A DNA stretch of 45,428 bases. Source: Pirellulaceae bacterium (lineage in GTDB: Bacteria; Planctomycetota; Planctomycetia; Pirellulales; Pirellulaceae). Location of the stretch: contig JAKVBY010000029.1 in the NCBI GenBank assembly GCA_022446825.1, positions 62,364 to 107,791 on the forward strand. The letters run 5' to 3'. Below are positions 1 to 9,644 of the stretch, piece by piece. The translations under genes were made by a program, and so were the position numbers. The number at the start of each line of letters is the position of its first letter. Within the stretch, counting starts at the first letter, position 1. The notes beneath the pieces were generated by a model. That model made no database searches and had not been told where the DNA came from. It saw only the letters and a program-made list of their open reading frames with translations.

Positions 1-1
1 G

Positions 2-256
2 GTAGGACTGAATGACACGGATCACTGGTTGAAATTGCCGATTAAGATTCCGAGCGGCAATATGTGGGCCAGCACCTACTTCCTGCTGACCGGCTTTCAT
101 GCGCTGCACGTGATCGTTGGACTCATCATGTTCGCATTGGTTCTGCCCAAAAAACTGGATTCGAGCAAAGCCCCTTTACTCGAGAACATTGGACTCTATT
201 GGCACTTTGTCGATCTCGTTTGGATTTTCCTGTTCCCATTGTTGTATTTATTTTAG
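2..256 (+). CDS. Cytochrome c oxidase subunit III, C-terminal fragment
   Basis: The reading frame is open from the window edge (first full codon at base 2) and ends at 256, so only about the last 84 residues are present. Visible are the stretch [18 protein letters not shown] and the tail [21 protein letters not shown], typical of the last two transmembrane helices of haem-copper oxidase subunit III. TGxHxxHV and WHFVDxVW are family hallmarks. This core inner-membrane subunit of the terminal oxidase supports the catalytic subunit I. The following gene encodes subunit IV and the next an oxidase copper chaperone, so the fragment is the end of a cox operon whose subunits I and II should lie to the left. 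The ATG-like start at 29 (a TTG) is only internal. Nothing suggests the gene is broken; it is cut by the window. Confidence 0.93.
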   Translation, partial: VGLNDTDHWLKLPIKIPSGNMWASTYFLLTGFHALHVIVGLIMFALVLPKKLDSSKAPLLENIGLYWHFVDLVWIFLFPLLYLF

Positions 257-310
257 CAATCCTCCAGACGGGGTTTTGCAACTGGATCACGCAGCCTCCT
301 TTCCTTAAAA

Positions 311-775
311 ATGTCGGAGCACCTTGTTACGATGTCCAACGAAGAAACACACACTGGCGATGATCATGGCCAGAGTCATGGTTCGATGACAAAATATCTT
401 ATTGTCTTCGGCATTCTGGTCGTTTTAACAACCATGTCATTCCTGGTTGGTAGTAACGAAACGATCATGCAGCACGAAATGATCGGTTGGACCTTTATGA
501 TGGCAATTTCGTGCGCCAAAGCCTTATTGGTCATGCTCTTCTTCATGCATCTGATTTGGGAAGCAAACTGGAAGTACGTGCTGACCATTCCTGCATCTCT
601 GATGAGCGTCTTCCTTTTGATTATGCTCACACCCGATGTAGGATGGCGCACCGATCATTACTCGGAAGAGCGTCTGATTCATTCGGCCGAACCACAGGAA
701 GACCACCTGGATGATCCATCCGAGGATGGCAGCCAAACCGACCCCAGTGAAAAACATGACGATGCTGAGCATTAA
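311..775 (+). CDS. Cytochrome c oxidase subunit IV (caa3/CyoD-like small subunit)
   Basis: A 154-aa protein with three hydrophobic helices at about residues 27-45, 57-80 and 88-106, the layout of prokaryotic cytochrome c oxidase subunit IV. The motif SCAKALLVMLFFMHL in helix 2 is characteristic: the family usually has a K-x-x-L-V-x-x-F-F-M-H-L pattern. The His-rich head (THTGDDHGQSHG) and the acidic, His-containing tail of about 40 residues after the last helix are longer than in most homologues and would be soluble. It follows the subunit III gene by 54 bases on the same strand, consistent with one operon. ATG 311 has no Shine-Dalgarno; ATG 332 (MSNEETHT) is an equally plausible start. The role, small oxidase subunit aiding assembly or stability, is known for the family and not shown here. 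Confidence 0.85.
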   Translation: MSEHLVTMSNEETHTGDDHGQSHGSMTKYLIVFGILVVLTTMSFLVGSNETIMQHEMIGWTFMMAISCAKALLVMLFFMHLIWEANWKYVLTIPASLMSVFLLIMLTPDVGWRTDHYSEERLIHSAEPQEDHLDDPSEDGSQTDPSEKHDDAEH

Positions 776-932
776 ACGATCAGCCAGCCAAGTCCTGTAC
801 ACTGGCAAACGTTTTCTTCCATTTCCTGAAGAATACCTATGCGGCCTTGACGATTGTTTGCGGACCGATCGTTACTACTAACCCACACACCGATTACCAG
901 AGTATGCTGGGCGATGGTAGGAGACCTTTAAA

Positions 933-1760
933 ATGAGCCGTGGACTAATTGGATGGTTGGCAATATTCTTGCTATTTTGTGGCGCGATGATCGTTTGGTT
1001 TGTCGCGCAGCGCAAACCGATCGACGGCCATTCGGGAACCTTACATTCCACCATCGACGATGATTATCCTGGGAAAGATGAAGATTGGATCGATGACTTT
1101 ACTCTGACCGAACGTAGCGGACAAGAATTTGAGTCTGAGTCCATGGCCGGAAATGTCTGGGTAACCAGCGTTTTCTTTTCCGTATGCCGGGCCTCCTGCT
1201 ACCAACAGAATGAATTAGTCATGCGGTTACACAAGGAATTTGGCGATCGTGGTGTCAAATTCATGAGCCTTACCTGCGACCCAATTCGTGACACACCGGC
1301 GGTCTTGAGCGCCTACGCGCGGCAGTTTAACGCCGATGACACCGAGTGGGTTTTTCTTACGGGCCATGAAATTTATCTCCGACGTGTTGCCGGCGAACGA
1401 TTTCAACTCGCTTCTGCCAATGATGCGACACAGGGGCCAACCCATTCCGATCGCTTTGCCGTCGTCGACAAGTGGGGGAAAATACGCGGACATTTTCTTT
1501 GGCAAGACCCTGAAAATGTCGTGAAAATGAAATTGTTAATTGAACAGTTAATCGCTGAAACAGATCCACCTCAAGAAACCACCAAGCAAACGTTGCCCCA
1601 GGATCATCTGAAATACGACGACGAGTCGGAAGAGGCGTTCAACGATACATTCGACGAAGAAGACCCAGCCCTCACGACAACCGATCCGGAAGGCCCGGAA
1701 AACCACACGGAACAATCCGTAACTGCCGACAGCCGCGCCGACACCGGCGACGAGAAATAA
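933..1760 (+). CDS. SCO1/SenC-type copper chaperone for cytochrome oxidase
   Basis: A 275-aa protein with one N-terminal membrane anchor (residues 5-25) followed by a thioredoxin-like SCO domain. The copper site can be read: Cys85 and Cys89 in SVCRASCYQQN (CxxxC) and His171 in GPTHSDRFAVVDKWG, all in the expected order. SCO proteins deliver copper to, or reduce, the CuA site of oxidase subunit II outside the inner membrane. Placement after cox subunits III and IV fits. ATG 933 is preceded by AGGAGA eight bases upstream, which supports this start. The last ~75 residues are a highly acidic, low-complexity tail (many D/E) not needed for the fold and unusual in length. The residues between the cysteines (RAS) differ from the common PxxCP form, but the ligands are intact. 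Confidence 0.88.
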   Translation: MSRGLIGWLAIFLLFCGAMIVWFVAQRKPIDGHSGTLHSTIDDDYPGKDEDWIDDFTLTERSGQEFESESMAGNVWVTSVFFSVCRASCYQQNELVMRLHKEFGDRGVKFMSLTCDPIRDTPAVLSAYARQFNADDTEWVFLTGHEIYLRRVAGERFQLASANDATQGPTHSDRFAVVDKWGKIRGHFLWQDPENVVKMKLLIEQLIAETDPPQETTKQTLPQDHLKYDDESEEAFNDTFDEEDPALTTTDPEGPENHTEQSVTADSRADTGDEK

Positions 1761-1772
1761 GGGGCTGCCTCG

Positions 1773-2228
1773 TTGAAACAGCAACTTGTCGAAATACTTC
1801 CCCACGTTAATGCCGGCCTCAATCTGCTGTCCATCGCGTTGCTCCTGAGCGGTCTGATTTTGATCAAGCGTGGTCGAGAACAGGCGCACAAGCGTACAAT
1901 GCTGACTTGTTTTGCCGTGTCGGTCGTTTTTCTGGTTTGCTATTTGGTTTATCACCAGTTGCTGTATGCAACCACGGGCGAACGCGGAAAACGGTTTGTC
2001 TGCAATATCGGTTGGATCCGTACTCTCTATTACGGAATGCTCATCTCGCACATTGTCTTAGCGATCACGGTACCATTTCTCGCCGTAACAACAATCTATT
2101 TGGGCTTGCGCAACCAGCGACAACATCATATTCGCTTTGCCAAATGGACGTTTCCAATTTGGTTGTACGTATCCATCACAGGCGTGATTGTTTACCTCAT
2201 GCTCTATCAGATCTATGCTCATGCGTAA
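1773..2228 (+). CDS. DUF420 membrane protein (CtaM-like oxidase assembly factor)
   Basis: A 151-aa membrane protein with four predicted helices (about 12-28, 42-64, 91-113 and 126-147). The pattern fits DUF420: LPHVNAGLNLLSIALLLSG at the start, HKRTMLTCFAVSVVFLVCYLVYH, then an H-containing helix (GMLISHIVLAI) and HIRFAKWTFPIWLYVSITGVIVY. DUF420 members include CtaM of Gram-positive bacteria, needed for activity of haem-copper oxidases, which matches its place 12 bases behind the SCO gene. The start is TTG 1773 with AAGGGG eight bases upstream; no ATG or GTG fits better. The conserved His residues (H11, H39, H61, H92) could bind haem or metal, but that is inference. Membership is a motif-based call by eye and is fairly sure. 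Confidence 0.85.
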   Translation: MKQQLVEILPHVNAGLNLLSIALLLSGLILIKRGREQAHKRTMLTCFAVSVVFLVCYLVYHQLLYATTGERGKRFVCNIGWIRTLYYGMLISHIVLAITVPFLAVTTIYLGLRNQRQHHIRFAKWTFPIWLYVSITGVIVYLMLYQIYAHA

Positions 2229-2324
2229 CTTCAGCATAGAATGGTTGTGTGCTGCGGGACTTCAGAGTCAGTGTGAACCGCAACACGATTACCACCCAAG
2301 CTTTCCCTTCAATGTTTGCTTTCT

Positions 2325-2612
2325 ATGAAACACCTCCCAGCAACACGATCCTTACTCCTTGTAATGACCGTGATCATGGTGTTTTTAGCCTTGGGTGGGG
2401 ATTTATTAGCCTGTCCCACGTGCAAAAATGGCTTGGCCAACGACCCGAGCACGGCAAACATCGCCCGCGGCTATTTTTGGAGCATCATTTTCATGATGTC
2501 GATGCCCTTCCTCATCCTCACCGGCCTGGGAAGCTATTTCTACTACGAAATTCGCAAGGCGCGCAAAAACGCGGTGCCAACGATACGGACACCACAGCCC
2601 AAATTGGCTTAA
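2325..2612 (+). CDS. Small membrane protein with CPTCK motif
   Basis: A 95-aa protein whose start is placed at ATG 2325; the frame also allows TTG 2316. It has a signal-like hydrophobic stretch (RSLLLVMTVIMVFLALGGDLLA), then CPTCK at about residues 31-35, a short polar part, and a transmembrane helix (YFWSIIFMMSMPFLILTGLGSYFYY) followed by a basic tail. A CPxC pair just outside the membrane could bind haem or copper or take part in thiol exchange. I do not recognise a named family. It lies 96 bases after the DUF420 gene on the same strand, so it is probably part of the oxidase assembly set. There is no clear Shine-Dalgarno. Function unknown; a role in oxidase maturation is inferred from context. 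Confidence 0.7.
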   Translation: MKHLPATRSLLLVMTVIMVFLALGGDLLACPTCKNGLANDPSTANIARGYFWSIIFMMSMPFLILTGLGSYFYYEIRKARKNAVPTIRTPQPKLA

Positions 2613-3035
2613 TCACGGCAGTTTCATTCGCGACACGTTTCGGACATCCGCGACGAAGGTCTATGCAAATTCTCTGTGGCGTAACTTGGGCGTCGACATC
2701 ACGTCCCGACAAGAACACCCACCGGCTCACCTGACAACTTGCTCACTGTGTCATCGGTCGCTCAGGCAGCCAAGAGGACCAACGGCAAAAACAGACGGCT
2801 CAGATGACTCCCGGGAAGTCGGACAGCAACTAGTGTTTCGGGAAGAGCATATTGGAATATACCAACAAACGCCTTGGCACCACGGTTCTATGCGAGTCAA
2901 CGATGCTTGGTGAAAATCCATTCGGACGCAGCGTTCTTGCCATCATGATGGTTGCTCTTCAAACTCGGATCGGTTTTCACTTCGCCTTGGCCCAAAACCA
3001 TTTCGCTGGTTATAGGCTGCGTGTGCCAACCACAC
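2613..3035. other. Intergenic gap between convergent genes, 423 bp
   Basis: The oxidase-cluster genes (+) and the YfhO-like gene (-) converge here. Short open frames exist on both strands, but none has a start signal or protein-like composition. I see no clear terminator with a T-run, no repeat and no RNA gene. Confidence 0.5.
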
Positions 3036-5738
3036 CTACACACCAGATTTTTTTTCGGGTGGCTTCTCCCTGCGTCGCTGCCTCCAAAACATGCCTCCAC
3101 AGATTGCGAGGCTGAAACAGGTCAGGCCGGAGACCCAACAGCCGATACGAAAGCTTGCGGGTTGATATTGAAAACGAACGCGAAACTCGCCAGCAGGCAA
3201 TGAGACCGCCCTCATAACGCGATTGGCTCGAAGAATTTCTGCCTGGCGGCGCTCTCCAGTCGCGCAATCGTGAACGGTGGCCGCCCAGCCAGGATAGTAC
3301 AAATCGTTCAGGACAAGAAATCCTGCCTGCGGTTGATGAATGTGAATTTCGACGTTTTGTGAATCGTCATTTACGATTTGGCATTCAGCAATCCCACTAA
3401 GATCGGTTGCCGCAACCCTCTCTGCGAGATGACCTTGCTCCGACTCCAGGACCACAAGATGTCGAAAATCCTGTAGCCGCCCACCCACGAAAAAACTCTC
3501 CTGGACTACTTTTCGTGTGGCGGCAGGAGTATTGGATTCTAAGGAGGGCAAAACAAGGGATCTTTGCACAACCCACGCCCGGGGGAACGGACTCCTGCCA
3601 ACACCACGAACAGAAAATGCCGCCAGCAGCTTTTCACTCGTCGATTCGGTTCCCTTCAGATGCGTTTGGCGATGACGAGAAATCAACTCCATGATCACCC
3701 TGAATTCCAGATGGCTTAATGAATTTGTCGCGTTAAAAACTGGTATACCTTGGTAAAGATGGTAACGCGGAAACGATGATTGAGTGTTCCAAAGAACAAT
3801 CTCCTGGAAGCGGTCAACAGAACCGATGCGTGACCACTGACGGGGGAGGGCAGTGGGTGACCAAAACCTTTGAAAGCCGACGCCTTGGCCAAGCGAATTG
3901 CCAGGGGTTTCGCGCTGCTTTGCGGCAGTGGATTTCGAGTTTTTCACCAACTGAAATGGGACCGTTTGGATCAGCCAAGAATTGGCCACTGCCAAGTCCA
4001 AAGCCAGCAATATTAATGCCATCGGGCCACATTTAGCTTGTTGTTTTTTTCCTACCACGCAAAGTAGCAGCCAGCAGGCAACCAATACGAATAAAGTATG
4101 ACCAAGGGAAAGCTGTAAATCCTTGATCGCCCCCTGTTGATCGATCGGCCCAAAAACAAAATCTGGCGTGGCATTCTCTAATTGTGTTTCAAGCCATGAA
4201 CGCCCCATCCATTGGACGAAGAGGGCCACTAAGGTCAAACCACCGACACATTTAATTAACCACGGTAACCGACCATTGGACAAATTTTCTGAGCGACGCT
4301 CCCATCCACTGGCCGCCAAAAGACTGATACCCAAAGATGCAAAAATCAACCATTTCGCGGGGTAACGAAAAAGCGCATATCCGGGGAGCAAAGCCACCAT
4401 CAACCAGTAAAAGCCGCCTACAGGTTGACCCATCGTCACTGCGTCCGGATTTTGAGGTGCAAACACTGGTTGTAGTTCATGAACAAACCAGCCCAATCCA
4501 TACCAGCCAAAACTGGCGACGATGGCAAAGACGGTGAACCACAAAAACCACTGGACGTCCAGGTTTGTCCTGTAATCTCGAATCACACTCGCCGCAAGTA
4601 GAAGTACGATTAAGCCCATGTAAAGAGATGGATTCCAGACGCGGCCTTCGCCTGGAAGTGCATTGAGCCAACGTCGGTTGGTGGGATACATGCGGCCACC
4701 AATGTTCGGCCAGAGACTCTCCATACACCTCCAAGGTCCAAGACTGAAATGATAGATTTCGCGACCATGCGTGCCGTGTCGGGGAATTCCGAACAATCCT
4801 GCCAATGCCGAGCTCCAATCGACGTCGGTTCCCAAGTCATCATTCTTTCGCTGGATGAATTCTGGTACCTCATATACCGAACGTGGTTGATCAAAAGCAG
4901 CCCGTCGGCTGAAATGGCTCCATTCCAATGTGGGAATGATTTGAATTGCAGCCAAACAAGCAGCCAAGGCGGGAACTGCTAAAACCAACAGCCACCGACT
5001 CGAAAACATTCGGCGGCTGGGCCATGGCCGCTTGAGCGCTGCCAACAGTTGCCAACCACACCCGACAACCTGATCGCCATGATCGCCAGTAACCTGTGAC
5101 GATTTCTCTCGGGCGTCTGCTCTCCAAAGCATGACAGCATGGAAAACAACAACAATCATTGCGTTATACGCCGTTTGGGGATCTCCCCCCAAAATCATCA
5201 TGGCAAGAATGACTGCAAGAACAACCGCAGACGTCCAACAACGATTTTTGAGCATGCGATGCGCTGAAACAAGCGCCAACGGAAGCCAAGCAGCACCCAC
5301 TAGGTAAACGACGTTTGCGTGTTGCGACAGTACAATTCCGCCAAACGCATAGGAAACTGCACAGATGCCAGAACCACTAGGACGCACTTTGAAATAGGTC
5401 GCTGCCAAATAGGCGCCAGCAGCTGCTAAAAGAACGTGCAAGCTAACAAACAGTTTGAACTTCGTGTGATATTCCAGTGGCAAAAGAAAAATAAGTTTGC
5501 CTGGATAGAAGATACTGGCCGTTGCATCCGCAACCGCAGGAACGCCCGTGTTATCCAAATCGTTCCAAAGAGGAACCCGTCCAGCGGCCCACTCATCCTC
5601 GGTCCACGAAAATAAGGGAAAGTAAAAATGTCCCGTGTCGCGAAACGCAAAGAATTCTTCTTCACACACGGCACGACCGAAGAACCAGCCAAAAAGGCTG
5701 AAAACGACAACGACTACCAAGCTACGGCAGTAAGACAA
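3036..5738 (-). CDS. YfhO-family large membrane protein
   Basis: A 900-aa polytopic membrane protein. The head (FRDTGHFYFPLFSW, then RVPLWNDLDNTGVPAVAD) matches the YfhO/GT-C-like pattern, with an acidic residue pair after the first helix and a PLWN motif. About ten further hydrophobic segments follow. The C-terminal soluble part carries the family signature: GFLVLNDLYYPGWAATV, then RANRVMRAVSLPAGEFRVRF and PASFRIG. YfhO proteins are thought to act in envelope glycosylation of lipid-linked polymers, but substrates are mostly unknown. The start is TTG 5738, preceded by GGAG eight bases upstream; no ATG or GTG is available before the upstream in-frame stop at 5820-5822. The gene stands alone, about 1 kb downstream of atpC on the same strand. 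The call is firm at family level; the function is not. Confidence 0.85.
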   Translation of the reverse strand: MSYCRSLVVVVVFSLFGWFFGRAVCEEEFFAFRDTGHFYFPLFSWTEDEWAAGRVPLWNDLDNTGVPAVADATASIFYPGKLIFLLPLEYHTKFKLFVSLHVLLAAAGAYLAATYFKVRPSGSGICAVSYAFGGIVLSQHANVVYLVGAAWLPLALVSAHRMLKNRCWTSAVVLAVILAMMILGGDPQTAYNAMIVVVFHAVMLWRADAREKSSQVTGDHGDQVVGCGWQLLAALKRPWPSRRMFSSRWLLVLAVPALAACLAAIQIIPTLEWSHFSRRAAFDQPRSVYEVPEFIQRKNDDLGTDVDWSSALAGLFGIPRHGTHGREIYHFSLGPWRCMESLWPNIGGRMYPTNRRWLNALPGEGRVWNPSLYMGLIVLLLAASVIRDYRTNLDVQWFLWFTVFAIVASFGWYGLGWFVHELQPVFAPQNPDAVTMGQPVGGFYWLMVALLPGYALFRYPAKWLIFASLGISLLAASGWERRSENLSNGRLPWLIKCVGGLTLVALFVQWMGRSWLETQLENATPDFVFGPIDQQGAIKDLQLSLGHTLFVLVACWLLLCVVGKKQQAKCGPMALILLALDLAVANSWLIQTVPFQLVKNSKSTAAKQRETPGNSLGQGVGFQRFWSPTALPRQWSRIGSVDRFQEIVLWNTQSSFPRYHLYQGIPVFNATNSLSHLEFRVIMELISRHRQTHLKGTESTSEKLLAAFSVRGVGRSPFPRAWVVQRSLVLPSLESNTPAATRKVVQESFFVGGRLQDFRHLVVLESEQGHLAERVAATDLSGIAECQIVNDDSQNVEIHIHQPQAGFLVLNDLYYPGWAATVHDCATGERRQAEILRANRVMRAVSLPAGEFRVRFQYQPASFRIGCWVSGLTCFSLAICGGMFWRQRRREKPPEKKSGV

Positions 5739-5867
5739 TCGTTCGACTCCACCGCGGAAACTTAGACTAGGAACCTGCTGGAAAAGCCTAGCACGGATGG
5801 GTCTTGGGATGAACCGCCTTCAAAATCGATTGAGACAGGGGAAACCTCCGAAAAAATCATTACTCTA

Positions 5868-6155
5868 CTAGGAGAAAACCGCCGGGGCAGTGGGGACATG
5901 ATTTAAACCCGTGTCGAGCGGTGGGCGGCTCGCCGATTTCCAGCTGCTTTGAAGCGCCCCTCGAAGTAGCTCCATATCCATTGGCGTCGACTGGGGAACC
6001 CTATTGTTTAGAGGCATTGGCTGCAATTCGGCCGGTTTGCTGAGCGGTTGGTGCAATTTGAGGCGTGGATGCTTTGCTTCAAGCCGTTCGATAATAGAAC
6101 CCTCATCTCCACTTACATCGATAACACCTACGACACAACTTTCCACACGCGCCAT
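5868..6155 (-). CDS. Possible small orphan protein, 95 aa
   Basis: An open frame from ATG 6155 to a stop at 5868 on the minus strand. The start has a strong ribosome-binding site: GGAGG nine bases upstream of ATG, better than most genes in this window. The first 45 residues (MARVESCVVGVIDVSGDEG, then IIERLEAKHPRLKLHQPLS) have a protein-like mix with a probable strand-helix pattern. The second half is Pro/Ser-rich and looks disordered. No family is recognised and no signal peptide or membrane helix is visible. It lies 129 bases upstream of the YfhO-like gene in the same direction, so the two could be cotranscribed. It might still be a chance frame. The ribosome-binding site and composition are the only support. 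Confidence 0.45.
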   Translation of the reverse strand: MARVESCVVGVIDVSGDEGSIIERLEAKHPRLKLHQPLSKPAELQPMPLNNRVPQSTPMDMELLRGALQSSWKSASRPPLDTGLNHVPTAPAVFS

Positions 6156-6786
6156 CTACGAGCACCTCCGTTTTCTCGTTTGCGGAAGTTTGTCGAGTGC
6201 CCATTTGTAGCCAACGCATCTTTTCGCGGTGGCCATGCAGTGTCGCGCTGGCCGTACAGCAAAAATTACTTCCCTAAATGCTCACCACGTCGGTATCGCA
6301 TTACGGAAATCGGACTACTTGGTTGTTGGGGCCCGCGTTTTCCAATGAACTCGTACTTTCCAAATCAAATTAATCGATTTTGGAAATCCGCTTAGAAAAC
6401 AAAAGGGTCACACTTTCTTGCAGCACACGAGGGTCCACCTAGCCCCTCGTCAAGTTGTGCCACTATCGAAAGTTTGTCGCCATGAAAGTCACCCCAGCAC
6501 ACCATGCTCGCTCGCCAAACCTCACCGTTGTTCAAAGCAAACCTGTTATCTAATAACTAGTCGCTCAAATGAATCCATCGGCTGAAAGTCACAAATGCTC
6601 CTAAATAAAAGAGCAAATGAGGGCGTTTTCCAGCAAGCGTGGTCAGGTCGGTCTTATTGGTAAAGATGCAACGAACCTGAGTCCCCGACCATAGATTCCG
6701 TTTGCAGCGATTGGTGATACGGTTGGACACAGCCCGACTAGAAGAACTCCGCAGCCCTTCGCCTAAGCGGGGCGGATCTCATCGTC
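6156..6786. other. Hairpin-rich intergenic region downstream of atpC, 631 bp
   Basis: There is no convincing gene on either strand. It contains at least three clear inverted repeats: 6357-6386 (ten-base arms with one bulge), 6423-6460 (seven-base GC-rich inner stem closed by an outer five-base stem) and 6748-6776 next to atpC. It may hold the atp operon terminator and the promoter of the 95-aa/YfhO genes, or a structured RNA. Confidence 0.5.
6741..6777 (-). terminator. Terminator-like hairpin after atpC
   Basis: Read on the minus strand, ten bases after the atpC stop comes TCCGCCCC, a loop around GCTTAGGCGA, then GGGCTGCGGA (arms pair with a two-base bulge), followed by GTTCTTCT. The stem is GC-rich and the tail moderately T-rich, so factor-independent termination of the atp operon is plausible but not ideal. 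Confidence 0.4.
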
Positions 6787-7182
6787 TCACTGACGACCTG
6801 CAACCCGTAGTTGGGCACGAGCTTGCGCGATCGAACGATCTCGGCTTTCCATCAATTCTGGAGAATTTGACGGCTGACTACGCGCTTCAGCTAGTTGCGA
6901 TTCGATCGTATTAGTGTCCAGCTCGGCGGCAGGGATCGCGCGATTCGTTATAACTGCTACAACATTATCAGCGACCTGCACAAATCCGCCGTCCACATAA
7001 AACCGCAACTGCTCACCGTTTTCTTTGATGCGCATTTCTCCATATCCCAGTCTGCCGATCATCGGGCTATGGTCTCCGGCGATTCCAATTTCACCATCAA
7101 ACAACGGCAGAGCCAAAAAATCGCACGGTTGTTCCAGTGCGGTTTTTTCAGGCGTAACGACGATGCAATTTACTTTTGGCAT
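6787..7182 (-). CDS. atpC: ATP synthase F1 subunit epsilon
   Basis: A 131-aa protein with the epsilon N-terminal beta-sandwich: VNCIVVTPEKTALEQPCDFLALPLFDGEIGIAGDHSPMIGRLGYGEMRI covers the conserved P-x-x-G-x-x-G-I-x-x-x-H-x-P region, followed by YVDGGFVQVADNVVAVIT. The C-terminal part (from about 87) is Ala/Arg/Gln-rich and helical, shorter than the two-helix inhibitory domain of some homologues. In the central stalk it links gamma to the c-ring and can inhibit ATP hydrolysis. It begins six bases after the atpD stop and is the last gene of the operon. The start ATG 7182 agrees with family length (about 130-140). The call is certain. Confidence 0.96.
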   Translation of the reverse strand: MPKVNCIVVTPEKTALEQPCDFLALPLFDGEIGIAGDHSPMIGRLGYGEMRIKENGEQLRFYVDGGFVQVADNVVAVITNRAIPAAELDTNTIESQLAEARSQPSNSPELMESRDRSIAQARAQLRVAGRQ

Positions 7183-7188
7183 GGCGGG

Positions 7189-8688
<1,500 letters not shown>

Positions 8689-8753
8689 TTATTGACGAAG
8701 TCTTAGTTTGAATATATTTTTCTGCGACTTAAGGAAAATCGCCTTCAGGACAG

Positions 8754-9638
8754 CTATCCCTTCAGAGCCTCAACACCACCAATAATCTCCATAATTTCAC
8801 CGGTGATCTGCGATTGTCGAGCTCGGTTGTAAGTCATCGAAAGGTGCTTGATGATCTCTTGCGCATTTTCAGTAGCGGATTTCATCGCGACCATTCGTGC
8901 AATCTGTTCACTGACTGCGGCATCCAGGAAGCACTTAAATAGTTTGACTTTAAAGCTGGTCGGTACGACTTCTTCAAGAATGCTCGCCGCCGACGGTAAG
9001 AACTCATACATCGAATCCGTGCCAGCGCCATCGGCATCCTCATCTGTTCCCGTCAGCGAACCTAACGGAAGTAAGGTTTCTGTCGTGACAACTTGTCGTG
9101 CACTGGTAACAAATCGTGTGTAGACAACATCCAAACGATCGATCTCTCCCGTCGCATAGGCCTCTAGGTAACGGCTGGCGATGGCATCGACTTCATCGAA
9201 TTTGGGCTGGTCTTCAAATTGCAGATAGGATTGGTCCACGTCGATGCCGCGGAACTTCATCGCAGAAATCCCGCGTTTCCCCGAAACTTCCAGGCGGAGA
9301 TCCTCGTAATTTCCTTGCAATTCCTTTTGCTGGGCTAAGGCTGCACGAACAACACCGCCGTTGTATCCCCCACAAAGCCCACGATTGGCCGTCAGAACTA
9401 GAAGAAGTCCTCGCTCCTGCTTGTCGCGATTTTCCAAGAGTGGATGACTGACTTCGAGTCCGCTTTGGGCAAGATCTTTTACGAGTTGCGTGATCCGCGC
9501 GGTATAGGCAGTAGCTGCCGTGGCACGGTCCATCGCTTTCTTAAATCGCGCGGTAGCGATCAGTTCCATCGTCCGCGTGATCTTTTTAATGTTGCGAATC
9601 GACTTACGTCGTTTATCTAGGGCTCGAGCTTTGGCCAT
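8754..9638 (-). CDS. atpG: ATP synthase F1 subunit gamma
   Basis: A 294-aa rotor shaft protein. The N-terminal helix (MAKARALDKRRKSIRNIKKI, then TRTMELIATARFKKA) and the C-terminal helix (YNRARQSQITGEIMEIIGG) are the two conserved ends that form the coiled coil inside the alpha3beta3 ring. The central part contains the conserved LTANRGLCGGYNGGVVR. The length is typical. It starts six bases after the stop of the DUF4870 gene and is followed by atpD. There is no regulatory cysteine-loop insertion of the chloroplast kind. Identification is certain. Confidence 0.97.
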   Translation of the reverse strand: MAKARALDKRRKSIRNIKKITRTMELIATARFKKAMDRATAATAYTARITQLVKDLAQSGLEVSHPLLENRDKQERGLLLVLTANRGLCGGYNGGVVRAALAQQKELQGNYEDLRLEVSGKRGISAMKFRGIDVDQSYLQFEDQPKFDEVDAIASRYLEAYATGEIDRLDVVYTRFVTSARQVVTTETLLPLGSLTGTDEDADGAGTDSMYEFLPSAASILEEVVPTSFKVKLFKCFLDAAVSEQIARMVAMKSATENAQEIIKHLSMTYNRARQSQITGEIMEIIGGVEALKG

Positions 9639-9644
9639 ACTAAA

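Noticed and set aside
1548..2051. Long minus-strand open frame (167 codons) opposite the SCO and DUF420 genes
   Set aside because: It is a shadow of two well-supported plus-strand genes and has no protein-like motif.
2249..2734. 161-codon plus-strand frame overlapping the CPTCK gene
   Set aside because: His/Arg/Pro-rich random composition; the overlapping frame has a signal peptide and membrane helix and is the better gene.
6650..6710. tRNA-like fold from GGTCGG and CCGACC arms
   Set aside because: No T-loop, anticodon arm or conserved tRNA bases could be found.
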